DNA from: Asanoa sp040654855
Lineage (GTDB): Bacteria > Actinomycetota > Actinomycetes > Mycobacteriales > Micromonosporaceae
DNA: 24,064 nucleotides
Direction of reading: 5' to 3'
Assembly: GCF_040654855.1 (NCBI RefSeq)
Contig: NZ_JBFAIU010000085.1
Location: 1 to 24,064, forward strand
Positions 6,206 to 13,568 of this stretch are shown in pieces. The position numbers were made by a program, and so were the translations under genes. Each line of letters starts with the position of its first letter. Within the stretch, counting starts at the first letter, position 1. A model generated the notes under the pieces. It ran no database searches. It was not told where the DNA came from and saw only the letters and a list, made by a program, of their open reading frames with translations.

Positions 6206-6242
6206 GCTGACCTGCGGTGCGTATATGGATGCAGAGCAAAGC
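6173..6242. terminator. 27-bp inverted repeat hairpin between the chaplin and LigD-Pol genes
   Basis: Bases 6173-6199 and 6216-6242 are reverse complements over 27 positions with a single mismatch and a 16-base loop. The arms contain TTTGCTCTGCATCC and are AT-richer than the surroundings. There is no T-tract after the stem, so a classical terminator is not shown, although actinobacterial hairpin terminators often lack one. It may equally be a dispersed palindromic intergenic repeat. The upstream copy of the left arm (6128-6154) can compete for the same right arm. Confidence 0.6.
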
Positions 6243-6281
6243 TTCCCCGATAGGGGGCCGTCGGGGAGGTGGTCGGGGGCA

Positions 6282-6287
6282 TAGTGT
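6282..6287 (+). promoter_or_regulatory. Leaderless -10 element for the LigD-type polymerase gene
   Basis: TAGTGT followed by exactly 7 bases and then ATG at 6295. It is the same hexamer and spacing as for the globin gene. It supports 6295 as the start over the in-frame codon at 6217, which lies inside the inverted repeat. Confidence 0.55.
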
Positions 6288-6294
6288 CGACGGC

Positions 6295-7335
6295 ATGCCG
6301 TCGAAGAAGGCCGCCGCTGTCGAGGTCGAGGTCGCCGGGCACGCCGTGCGGCTCAGCAGCCCGGATCGCGTGATGTTTCCGCGGGCCGGCTACACCAAGC
6401 AGGACGTGTTCGACTACTACCTGGCCGTCGGTGACGGCATCATGCGCGCGCTCGATCACCGGCCGACCACACTGCAGCGCTTTCCCGACGGGATCGACGG
6501 TGAGGCGTTCTACCAGAAGCGGCTGCCCGCCCGCGGCACGCCCGACTGGCTCAACGGCGCCGAGATCACGTTCCCGAGTGGGCGCACGGCGACCGAGCTG
6601 TGCCCGATCGACCTCGCCCACGTCGCCTGGGCGGCCCAGATGAACTCCGTGGTCTTCCACGCCTGGCCCGTGCGGGACGCCGACCCCGACCATCCCGACG
6701 AGCTGCGGATCGACCTCGACCCGCAGCCCGGCACCGACTTCGGCGACGCCGCCGAGGCCGCCGGCGAGCTGCGGGCGGTTCTCGAGGAGATCGGCGCGAC
6801 CGGCTGGCCCAAGACCTCCGGTGGTCGCGGCGTGCACGTCTACCTGCGGATCCAGCCGCGGTGGACGTTCGTCGAGGTGCGCCGGGCCACGATCGCGCTC
6901 GCCCGGGCGCTGGAGCGGCGCCGGCCCGACCTGGTCACCACGAGCTGGTGGAAGGAGGAGCGGGGCGAGCGCGTGTTCGTCGACTTCAACCAGATGGCCC
7001 GCGACCGGACGATCGCCTGCGCCTACTCGCTGCGGGCCAACGCCCGGGCCACCGCGTCGACGCCGGTGACCTGGGCCGAGCTGCCCGACGTGGAGCCCGA
7101 CGACTTCGACCTGCGTACGCTGCCGAAACGGTTCGCCCAGATCGGGGACCCGCACGCCGGCATCAACGACACGGCGTTCGACATCACCCCGCTGCTGGAG
7201 TGGTCGGCGGCCGACGAGCGCGAGGGCCGCGGCGGCGACATGCCTTACCCGCCCGACCACCCGAAGATGCCGGGCGAGCCGCCCCGGGTGCAGCCGAGCA
7301 AGAAGAACCCGGCCAACTGGACGACCGAGGGCTAG
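6295..7335 (+). CDS. ligD: LigD-type primase-polymerase domain protein (standalone)
   Basis: A 346-residue archaeo-eukaryotic primase-fold polymerase corresponding to the polymerase module of bacterial LigD, without nuclease or ligase modules. Such proteins (PolD1/PolD2 or Prim-PolC in mycobacteria) insert ribonucleotides during short gap filling in end joining or excision repair. Catalytic acids are visible: Asp140 and Asp142 (RIDLDPQPG) and Asp230 (VFVDFNQ), with His181 in GGRGVHVYLRI. The N-terminal VMFPRAGYTKQDVFDYY and QKRLPARGTPDW blocks are typical. The start is set by the leaderless signal. A LigC-type ligase lies about 2.5 kb downstream on the other strand and is the likely functional partner. 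The stop shares CTAG with the convergent acetyltransferase gene. Confidence 0.92.
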   Translation: MPSKKAAAVEVEVAGHAVRLSSPDRVMFPRAGYTKQDVFDYYLAVGDGIMRALDHRPTTLQRFPDGIDGEAFYQKRLPARGTPDWLNGAEITFPSGRTATELCPIDLAHVAWAAQMNSVVFHAWPVRDADPDHPDELRIDLDPQPGTDFGDAAEAAGELRAVLEEIGATGWPKTSGGRGVHVYLRIQPRWTFVEVRRATIALARALERRRPDLVTTSWWKEERGERVFVDFNQMARDRTIACAYSLRANARATASTPVTWAELPDVEPDDFDLRTLPKRFAQIGDPHAGINDTAFDITPLLEWSAADEREGRGGDMPYPPDHPKMPGEPPRVQPSKKNPANWTTEG

Positions 7336-7790
7336 AGCGCCAGCTTCATGCCCTCGTGGGTCGCCGCGAAGCCGAGCGACTCGTAGAACCGCTTCGCCTC
7401 GGGGCGGCGCTTGTCGGTCGTGAGCTGGACCAGCGCGCAATCAGCGGCCCGGGCCTGGTCGATCGCCCAGGAGATCATCCGGCGGCCCAGGCCCGCGCCG
7501 CGGTGGCCGGCCGCCACCCGCACCGCCTCGATCTCCATGCGCCACGCGCCGCGGCGGCTGAGCGTCGGGAAGACGATGAGGTGCATCGTGCCGACGATCT
7601 CGCCGTCGAGTTCGGCCACGACCACGGAGATCCGGGGGTCGGCGTCCAGCGCCTCGAAGGCCCGCCAGTAGGCGGCGTCCACCTCCTCGGACACCGTCTC
7701 GCGGCCGGAGCCGAGCGGGTCATCTGCCAGAAGCCCGACAATCGCCGGTACATCGGCCCGCAAAGCGGACCTGAAGATCACGTCGGTCAC
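7332..7790 (-). CDS. GNAT family N-acetyltransferase
   Basis: A 152-residue acetyltransferase. The acetyl-CoA site is RGAGLGRRMISWAIDQAR after the strand WRMEIEAVRVAAG. The motif B region is KRFYESLGFAATHEGMKL. It resembles single-domain GNATs of unknown substrate. The longest open frame starts at 7862, but that would overlap the start of the divergent channel gene. The GTG at 7790 (VTDVIFRSALRAD) is preferred because the family fold starts there and GAGG lies 9 bases upstream. It converges with the LigD-type gene, both stops using one CTAG. Confidence 0.85.
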   Translation of the reverse strand: MTDVIFRSALRADVPAIVGLLADDPLGSGRETVSEEVDAAYWRAFEALDADPRISVVVAELDGEIVGTMHLIVFPTLSRRGAWRMEIEAVRVAAGHRGAGLGRRMISWAIDQARAADCALVQLTTDKRRPEAKRFYESLGFAATHEGMKLAL

Positions 7791-7836
7791 GCCGAGCAGC
7801 CTCGCACATCGACACGCGGGTGCATGATGATGCGCC

Positions 7837-8286
7837 ATGAAGGCCTTGCTGCTGCCGTTCAAGGCGATCTACCGCGGGTTGGTCTACTTCGCCAACTCGC
7901 CGCGGACGCTGATGCTGTCGTACGCCTTGATGATCGTCATCGCGGCGTCGCTCTACAGCATCTTCGAGAAGGTCGGGGTCGGTGACTCGCTCTGGTGGGC
8001 CGTGGTCACCGCGTCGACGGTCGGGTACGGCGACATCTCGCCGGACACCTGGCAGGCGCGCGCCATCGCGGTGGTGCTCATCTCCACGATGGTGCTGCTG
8101 GTGATCCCGCTGATCACCGCGCACTTCGCCAGCAAGCTGATCGTCGACACCGACGCGTTCCGGCACGAGGAGCAGGAGGAGCTCAAGAACAACCTGCGGG
8201 TCGTACGCCGGCTGCTGGAGGAGATGGCCGCGAAGGAGGCTACTGCGCCGGGCAGCGCTTCCCCTCTGGCGGAAGCGTCTGATTGA
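7837..8286 (+). CDS. Two-helix potassium channel (Ion_trans_2)
   Basis: A 149-residue membrane protein with the full pore unit of a K+ channel: a first helix at about 27-43, pore helix and selectivity filter TVGYGD at 61-66 (in TASTVGYGDISP), and a second helix at about 75-97. The cytoplasmic tail of about 50 residues is charged (HEEQEELKNNLRVVRRLLEEM) and looks like a short coiled coil. There is no RCK/TrkA-N domain, so gating is not explained by the sequence. It should act as a tetramer in the plasma membrane. The 3' end overlaps the convergent peptidase gene by 47 bases (8240-8286). Three other ATGs just upstream are out of frame. Confidence 0.9.
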   Translation: MKALLLPFKAIYRGLVYFANSPRTLMLSYALMIVIAASLYSIFEKVGVGDSLWWAVVTASTVGYGDISPDTWQARAIAVVLISTMVLLVIPLITAHFASKLIVDTDAFRHEEQEELKNNLRVVRRLLEEMAAKEATAPGSASPLAEASD

Positions 8287-9799
8287 GGATGTACGCGTCG
8301 ACCGCCGCGGTGATGCACCCGGTCTGCGGGTAGGCCGTGTGCCCCTCGCCCTCCCAGGTCAGCAGCCGCCCGACGCCGAGCATGTCGGCCAGGGCCGGCG
8401 CCTGGGCGTACGGGGTCGCCGGGTCGCCGGTCGTGCCGACCACCAGGATCGGCGCGGACCCGGTGGCCGGACCCGTCGGGTAGGGGTCGTGCCCGCCGGG
8501 CCACTCCGAGCACGGCAGCATGCCCACCGCGAGCGGCGCGCCGAACAGCGGGATCGACGAGCGCCACTGGCCCTGGTAGGTGCGGACCTGGTCGGCGTTG
8601 GGCACGGTTTTCTGGTCGGCGCAGTTGACGGCGATGTTGGCGTCGAACAGGTTGGAGTAGGTGCCGTTCGGGTCGCGCTCGGCGTAGGAATCGGCGAGCT
8701 GGAAGACCTGGTCCGGGTTGCCGCCCTCGAGCGACTTGATCGCGCCGGCCAGCGCCTGCCAGCCCGACTGGGTGTAGAGCGACGAGATCACCGCGTAGAA
8801 CACCCAGCCGGAGGTCGCCTTGCGCCCACCCTTGCCGGTGACCGGGGAGACCTCGGCCTTCTCGATCGCCGTGTTGACCGCCGCCTTCGCGTCGGGGGCG
8901 ATCGGGCACTTGTCGGGTGTCGCCGTGCACCACTTCGAGAAGTTGTCGAACGCCAGCGCGAAGCCCTTCGCCTGGCTCTCGGAGCCGGCGACGAAGTTCT
9001 GCCGCGGGTCGACCGCGCCGTCGAGCACCAGCGCCCGGACGTTCTGCGGGTAGAGCTGGGCGTAGGTGGCGCCGAGCAGCGTGCCGTAGGAGTAGCCGAG
9101 GTAGGTCATCTTGTCGTCGCCCACGGCCGAGCGGATCGCGTCCATGTCGCGGGCCGTCTGCACGGTCGAGAACAGCTTGAGCTTGTCGCCGTACTTGGCG
9201 CCGCACTCCTGGCCGATGCTCTTGTTGAGGTCGACCAGGCCGTCGAACTCCGGCTGGGTCACCGGGTCGGGCACGTAGCCGAAGCTCTCGTCGAGCTGTT
9301 CGTCGCTGATGCACTCGACCGGGCTGGACCGGTCGACGCCGCGCGGGTCGAAGCCGACGATGTCGAAGCGGTCGGTCACCTCCTCCGGGATGCCCTGGAA
9401 GGCCGAGCCGAAGGAGAGGTAGACGGCCAGGTCGACGCCGGAGGCGCCCGGGCCACCCGGGTTGACCAGCAGCGAGCCGATCCGGTCGTGCTGCTTGTCG
9501 GACCGCACCCGGATCAGCGCGATGTCGAAGGTGTCGCCGTTGCCCTTGTCGGCCCAGTCCTGCGGCACCTTGATGGTCGCGCAGTCGTAGCTCATCCCGC
9601 TCGCGCCGCGGCCGACCAGCTTGCCGGGCACGTCGGGGCAGGGCCGCCAGTCGGCCTGGCCGGAGGCGGCCGGCGCGGGCCGGCCGGCGGGTGGGACGTT
9701 GTTGCCGGAGTTCGGCGCGACCACCGGCACCGTGCAGCCGGCCAGCACGAGCAGGCCGGCCAGCAGGCCGAGGGCGATGAGGCGGAAACGTAAGCGCAC
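8240..9799 (-). CDS. Secreted alpha/beta-hydrolase lipoprotein, tripeptidyl-aminopeptidase family (S33)
   Basis: A 519-residue exported serine hydrolase resembling Streptomyces Tap/SlpD-type mycelium-associated tripeptidyl aminopeptidases. The signal sequence ends in a lipobox (VLAGC, Cys22), so the protein is probably anchored to the outer face of the membrane. The oxyanion region is NPGGPGASG. The catalytic triad reads as Ser237 (LGYSYGT), Asp459 (GTTGDPATPY) and His487 (GEGHTAY), the last two in the C-terminal TAP-like region. The GTG start at 9799 overlaps the ligase stop as TAGTG, with GGAG upstream, indicating translational coupling. A much longer frame through the ligase gene is spurious. 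The 3' end overlaps the K+ channel gene by 47 bases. Confidence 0.9.
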   Translation of the reverse strand: MRLRFRLIALGLLAGLLVLAGCTVPVVAPNSGNNVPPAGRPAPAASGQADWRPCPDVPGKLVGRGASGMSYDCATIKVPQDWADKGNGDTFDIALIRVRSDKQHDRIGSLLVNPGGPGASGVDLAVYLSFGSAFQGIPEEVTDRFDIVGFDPRGVDRSSPVECISDEQLDESFGYVPDPVTQPEFDGLVDLNKSIGQECGAKYGDKLKLFSTVQTARDMDAIRSAVGDDKMTYLGYSYGTLLGATYAQLYPQNVRALVLDGAVDPRQNFVAGSESQAKGFALAFDNFSKWCTATPDKCPIAPDAKAAVNTAIEKAEVSPVTGKGGRKATSGWVFYAVISSLYTQSGWQALAGAIKSLEGGNPDQVFQLADSYAERDPNGTYSNLFDANIAVNCADQKTVPNADQVRTYQGQWRSSIPLFGAPLAVGMLPCSEWPGGHDPYPTGPATGSAPILVVGTTGDPATPYAQAPALADMLGVGRLLTWEGEGHTAYPQTGCITAAVDAYILNQTLPPEGKRCPAQ

Positions 9800-10920
9800 T
9801 ACGCGACTCCCGTGCCGGCGGCGGGGTCGCCGCCCAAGACCTGGTCGACGTCGAACCGGACAGGGCGCTCCAACTGGTCGTAGCCGCACGAGCGCGGGTC
9901 GCGGTCGGGCCGCCAGCGGACGAACTGGGCGGTGTGCCGGAAGCGGTCGCCCTCCATCGCGTCGTAGCCGACCTCGACCACGAGGTCGGGGCGCAGCGGC
10001 TCCCAGGCGAGGTTCTTGCCGCCGGTCCAGCGGCTGACCCCGCCGGGGCGGCGCTGGCCGGTCGCGCTGGTCGGGCCGACCTGCTGCGCGTCGCTGTCGG
10101 CGTCGATCCACGGGTGCTCGGCGGGCTCGCGGTAGTCGGCCAGCTCCTCGAGCAGCTCGGCGCGGCGGGCCATGCTGAACGACGACGAGACGCCGACGTG
10201 GTGCAGCACGCCGTGCTCGTCGAAGAGGCCGAGCAGCAGCGAGCCGACCACGGGGCCGGACTTGTGCCAGCGGAAGCCGGCGACCACCGCGTCGGCCGTC
10301 CGCGCGTGCTTGATCTTGAACATCAGCCGCTTGTTCGGCTCGTACGCGATGTCGGCCGGTTTGGCGATCAACCCGTCGAGCCCGGCGCCCTCGAAGATCT
10401 CGAACCAGCGCCGTGCGGTCTCGATGTCGTGCGTGGTGGGCGTGATGTGCACCGGCGGCCGCACGCCGGCCAGCGCCTTCTCCAGCCTGGCCCGGCGGGT
10501 CGCGTAGGGCTGGTCGACCAGCGCCTCGTCGCCGAGCGCGAGCAGGTCGAAGGCCACGAAGTCGGCCGGCGACTCGGTCGCCAGCAGCTTGACCCGGGAC
10601 GCGGCCGGGTGGATGCGCTGGGTCAGCCAGTCCCACTCGAGCTTGGGCTGCTGCCCCTCCGCGCGGTGGATCACCACGATCTCGCCGTCGATCGCGCACC
10701 GCTCCGGGAGCTGCGCCTTGGCCTGCTCGACCACCTCGGGGAAGTAGCGGGTGAGCGTCTTGCCGCCGCGGCTGGCCAGCTCGACCTCGTCGCCGTCGCG
10801 GAACACGATGCACCGGAAGCCGTCCCACTTGGGCTCGTAGCTCATGCCCTCGGCCTCGGGGATCTGCGGCACGCTCTTGGCGAGCATCGGCTCGACCGGC
10901 GGGTTGATCGGCAGGTCCAT
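9799..10920 (-). CDS. ligC: ATP-dependent DNA ligase, LigC type
   Basis: A 373-residue ATP-dependent ligase joining DNA nicks. Motif I is EPKWDGFR with the adenylated Lys31. Motif III lies at CAIDGEIVV, motif IV at GLDGLIAK and motif V at LMFKIKHARTAD. The OB-fold half contains FRWHKSGPVVGSLLLGLFD and a C-terminal LRPDLVVEVGYDAMEGDRFRH. Length and absence of extra modules fit LigC rather than LigD or LigB. In mycobacteria LigC works with Prim-PolC polymerase in gap repair, and a standalone LigD-type polymerase is encoded nearby. The gene lies between the DUF456 gene (50-base gap) and the peptidase gene, which overlaps it by one base. Confidence 0.93.
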   Translation of the reverse strand: MDLPINPPVEPMLAKSVPQIPEAEGMSYEPKWDGFRCIVFRDGDEVELASRGGKTLTRYFPEVVEQAKAQLPERCAIDGEIVVIHRAEGQQPKLEWDWLTQRIHPAASRVKLLATESPADFVAFDLLALGDEALVDQPYATRRARLEKALAGVRPPVHITPTTHDIETARRWFEIFEGAGLDGLIAKPADIAYEPNKRLMFKIKHARTADAVVAGFRWHKSGPVVGSLLLGLFDEHGVLHHVGVSSSFSMARRAELLEELADYREPAEHPWIDADSDAQQVGPTSATGQRRPGGVSRWTGGKNLAWEPLRPDLVVEVGYDAMEGDRFRHTAQFVRWRPDRDPRSCGYDQLERPVRFDVDQVLGGDPAAGTGVA

Positions 10921-10970
10921 CTCACAGAGTCTTCCAGATTCGCGTATCGAAGCGGGTCCCGGAGCCGCGA

Positions 10971-11471
10971 TCAGCTCACCAGGACCGCCGCCGTCCAGGT
11001 GATCGCGATGAACAGGGCCGAAGCCAGCTCGACCAGCATCGCGAGGCCGGCCGCCTTGATCGCGTGCTTGGTCGAGGGCCACGCGAGCTTGCTGTCGCCG
11101 AGCCGGGCGATCTCGGCGAGCCAGATGCCGGCCACGAAGCCGATCACCAGGCCGACCACCGGAATCAGGAAGAAGCCGACGATCGCCAGGACACCGCCGA
11201 GGAGCAGGGTCCGGTTGGGTACGCCGCTGCGCTTGAGGTTGCGGCCGGGCCAGGCGTACTTGACCACGATGCCGACGCCGGCGATCAACGTGACCAGTGC
11301 GAGCAGGCCCCACCGGGTGGCGCCCTCGCCGGCCAGGAACGCCCACGCCACCGCGGACGCCCAGCAGAGCAGCAGGCCGGGCAGGAACGGGATCAGGACG
11401 CCGAAAACGCCGACCACCATGGCGACCCCGCACAGGATCGTGACGTTCGTGTTGGTGTCGGTCAGATCCAT
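10971..11471 (-). CDS. DUF456 family membrane protein
   Basis: A 166-residue, almost wholly hydrophobic protein with about four to five membrane helices rich in Gly. Typical features are VFGVLIPFLPGLLLCWASAV near the N-terminus and GGVLAIVGFFLIPVVGLVIG in the middle, the duplicated Gly/Pro helix pattern of DUF456. The function of the family is unknown. The ATG at 11471 lies 6 bases after TAGAGT, so the gene may have a leaderless start of its own within the 17-base gap after dgt, besides readthrough from it. The ligase gene follows. Confidence 0.85.
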   Translation of the reverse strand: MDLTDTNTNVTILCGVAMVVGVFGVLIPFLPGLLLCWASAVAWAFLAGEGATRWGLLALVTLIAGVGIVVKYAWPGRNLKRSGVPNRTLLLGGVLAIVGFFLIPVVGLVIGFVAGIWLAEIARLGDSKLAWPSTKHAIKAAGLAMLVELASALFIAITWTAAVLVS

Positions 11472-11477
11472 TCGGGC

Positions 11478-11483
11478 ACTCTA
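11478..11483 (-). promoter_or_regulatory. Leaderless -10 element for the DUF456 gene
   Basis: Minus-strand TAGAGT followed by 6 bases and then the ATG at 11471. It lies in the 17-base gap after the dgt stop codon. Confidence 0.5.
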
Positions 11484-11488
11484 GCGGC

Positions 11489-13000
11489 CTACAGCACGAA
11501 CGCGTCGGTCCAGAGTTGGCCCGACCGGCCCGAGAGGGCATCGAGCAGGGCGACTGCCTGCTGGTCGGTGAGCGCGGCGACGAAGTCGACGATCGCCCGG
11601 CCGCGGGCGCGGGCCGCCCGGTCCGGGGTGGCGGCCGGCAGCTCCGCCTCGGCCAGCTCGACCAGGTCGTGCAGGCGTTGCGGCAACCGGGCCTCCTCGG
11701 CCGGGTCGACGATCCAGGCCAGCAGCGCCTCGACCAGGGTGCCCAGCAGTCGGGCCTGGCCGCGCTGGTGCAGTGCCAGGTCGGGGCGGTCCAGCACGAA
11801 CCGGTGGTGGATCAGCTTGAGCACCTGGACCTCGTGCCACTGCGGCCGGTCCAGCAACACGTAGCCGGAGCGGATCGACGGGTTGTCGGTCAGCCGGATC
11901 GCGTCGACCAGCCGCCGGGTCCACCGGCCGGAGAACCGGGCCACGTACTGCTCCGCGGCCACCGAGCCGTCGAACTGGTCGGCCAGCAGCCCGTCGACCA
12001 GGTCGTGCCGGACCTGCTCGACCGCGTCCGCGAACGCCTCGTCGTCGGAGATCCAGCGGTCCCGGCGGTGCAGGCGGCGGCGCAGCTTCTCGATCGCCGC
12101 GCCGGCCTGGCGGCTGCCGGCGTCGAGCGCCGCGTCGGACAGGCCGCCGAGCCGCTTGGCCTCGCGCTGCCAGCCGAGCAGCTCGGCCGCGACGGTGCCC
12201 TGCTGCAGCACGCCGACGCGGTGGAAGTCCTCGACGTCGTGGATCGCGTACGCGATGTCGTCCGCGGTGTCCATGATGGACGCCTCGACGGTCTGCTGCC
12301 AGGCCGGGATCCGGCCCACGAACGGGGCCCGGGCCTGGCGCAGGTCCTCGACCTCGGTGGTGTAGGCGCCGAACTTGGCCGAACCGCTGGACGGGTCCCA
12401 GCTCGGTGCGGACGCGCCGCGCGGCGCCGGGCTCATCCGGCGCGGGTGCGGGTCCGGGTAGCCCAGCCGGGTCCACGGGTACTTGACGATCGCCGCGCGG
12501 ACCGCGGCGGTCAGGTTGAGCCCGATGGTGGCGGCGCCGCGGATCTCGGTGCTGGTGACGATGCGGTACGACTGCGCGTTGCCCTCGAACCCGTCGGGCA
12601 GCCCGAGCCGCTCGCGGGCCAGCCGGTCCAGCACGGCCTCGCCGAGGTGACCGAACGGCGGGTGGCCGAGGTCGTGCGCGAGCGCGGCCGCCTCGACCAC
12701 GTCGGGGTCGCAGCCGCCGAGCTTGTCGAGCAGCACGAGGTTGTCGGGGTCGGCGGTGAGCCGTTCGGCGATCGCCCGGGCCACCTGGGCGACCTTGAGG
12801 CTGTGGGTGAGCCGGTTGTGCACGAGCAGGCCGCTGCCGCCGGGGCTGATCACCTGGGTGACCCCGCCCAGCCGGGCGAAGAAGGGCGAGGTGACGATCC
12901 GGTCGCGGTCGGCACGGAACGGGCTGGCGGCCAGGTCGCCGGGCGAGGTGTGCCCGGTGTCGAACAGGCGCCGCGCGCGGGGATCGACCGGCTCCGGCAT
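11489..13000 (-). CDS. dgt: Deoxyguanosinetriphosphate triphosphohydrolase-like protein
   Basis: A 503-residue HD-superfamily enzyme that cleaves dNTPs to the deoxynucleoside and triphosphate. Metal ligands are visible: His66 (RLTHSLKVA), His109-Asp110 (ALAHDLGHPPFGH) and Asp248 (DTADDIAYAIHD). The FEGNAQSYRI motif is diagnostic of the dGTPase family. Length is slightly above the usual 420-500, with an Arg/Pro/Ser-rich insert at about residues 185-210. In many actinobacteria dgt lies beside dnaG; here it sits instead behind a GNAT gene and before DUF456 and ligC. The ATG at 13000 lies 6 bases after TAGCGT, so it may be leaderless. Confidence 0.94.
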   Translation of the reverse strand: MPEPVDPRARRLFDTGHTSPGDLAASPFRADRDRIVTSPFFARLGGVTQVISPGGSGLLVHNRLTHSLKVAQVARAIAERLTADPDNLVLLDKLGGCDPDVVEAAALAHDLGHPPFGHLGEAVLDRLARERLGLPDGFEGNAQSYRIVTSTEIRGAATIGLNLTAAVRAAIVKYPWTRLGYPDPHPRRMSPAPRGASAPSWDPSSGSAKFGAYTTEVEDLRQARAPFVGRIPAWQQTVEASIMDTADDIAYAIHDVEDFHRVGVLQQGTVAAELLGWQREAKRLGGLSDAALDAGSRQAGAAIEKLRRRLHRRDRWISDDEAFADAVEQVRHDLVDGLLADQFDGSVAAEQYVARFSGRWTRRLVDAIRLTDNPSIRSGYVLLDRPQWHEVQVLKLIHHRFVLDRPDLALHQRGQARLLGTLVEALLAWIVDPAEEARLPQRLHDLVELAEAELPAATPDRAARARGRAIVDFVAALTDQQAVALLDALSGRSGQLWTDAFVL

Positions 13001-13006
13001 GATCCG

Positions 13007-13012
13007 ACGCTA
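13007..13012 (-). promoter_or_regulatory. Leaderless -10 element for dgt overlapping the upstream stop codon
   Basis: Minus-strand TAGCGT followed by 6 bases and then the dgt ATG. The first three bases are the TAG stop of the acetyltransferase gene. It is the second case in this window where a stop codon doubles as the start of a -10 hexamer. Confidence 0.5.
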
Positions 13013-13477
13013 GCGCACCGCGGGTTTCGCCAGGTGGACCAGCCCTGGCCCGCGGCCGAGCGGCCGCCGGTCGAAGACGGTGTAGCCGTTGCGCTCGTAG
13101 AGCCGGATGTTGTCGTGGCTGGCCGCGCCGGTGAACAGCTCGTACCGGCGCGCCGAGGGGTGCTCGGCCTCGACCGCCCGCAGCATCCGCCAGCCGAGTC
13201 CCTGCCCGCGCAGGTCGGGCGCGACCCCGAGCCGGCCGATGTGGCAGGTGCCGTCCTCGTCGAGCCGGCCACGGCCGACGGCGACCAGCCGCCCGCGCGG
13301 CGTCCGCCCGACCAGCACGGTGGTGGGACCGGCGATCACGGCCGCGATCTCGGCGAGGGTCTCGGTGAGCATCGGCAGGTGGGGGTCGTCGTACCGCTGC
13401 GCCTCGGTGAGGAACGCCGCGCGCTGCAGGGTGAGCACCTCGCCGGCGTCGTCGGGCGCGGCCCGTCGGATCTCCAT
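13010..13477 (-). CDS. GNAT family N-acetyltransferase
   Basis: A 155-residue acetyltransferase. The core is IGRLGVAPDLRGQGLGWRML, with acetyl-CoA loop RGQGLG, followed by ELFTGAASHDNIRLYERNGY, the standard helix-strand end of the fold. The substrate is unknown. The ATG at 13477 (MEIRRAAPDDAGEV) is chosen over the upstream in-frame codon at 13606, which would run through the divergent YndJ-like gene. It is followed by dgt after 9 bases. A co-transcript is likely, though dgt also has its own -10 candidate. Confidence 0.87.
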   Translation of the reverse strand: MEIRRAAPDDAGEVLTLQRAAFLTEAQRYDDPHLPMLTETLAEIAAVIAGPTTVLVGRTPRGRLVAVGRGRLDEDGTCHIGRLGVAPDLRGQGLGWRMLRAVEAEHPSARRYELFTGAASHDNIRLYERNGYTVFDRRPLGRGPGLVHLAKPAVR

Positions 13478-13546
13478 GCGGGTCAGCACACCGGCCCGTG
13501 GTGCGGAGCACAGGCGGCGCGCTCGACGCGTCTCGACACGTGGGAC

Positions 13547-13560
13547 TTGAACGTGTTCAA
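13547..13560. promoter_or_regulatory. Palindromic operator candidate TTGAAC-GT-GTTCAA
   Basis: A perfect 6-base inverted repeat with a 2-base centre lies 8 bases before the GTG start of the YndJ-like gene, in the 91-base divergent gap. Palindromes of this form are typical binding sites of TetR-type repressors. No such regulator is encoded in the window. The position would block transcription start or early elongation of the YndJ/DUF1990 pair. Confidence 0.5.
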
Positions 13561-13568
13561 ATGATCTC

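Noticed and set aside
4783..7440. 885-codon open frame on the minus strand
   Set aside because: It is antisense to the membrane protein, chaplin and LigD-Pol genes. Its repeated peptide WMQSKASGRAG comes only from the 45-base tandem repeat, and composition is typical of high-GC shadow frames.
8240..10828. Single 862-residue minus-strand protein
   Set aside because: The N-terminal part is an out-of-frame reading of the ligase gene. The real lipoprotein begins at the GTG at 9799, with signal peptide and lipobox.
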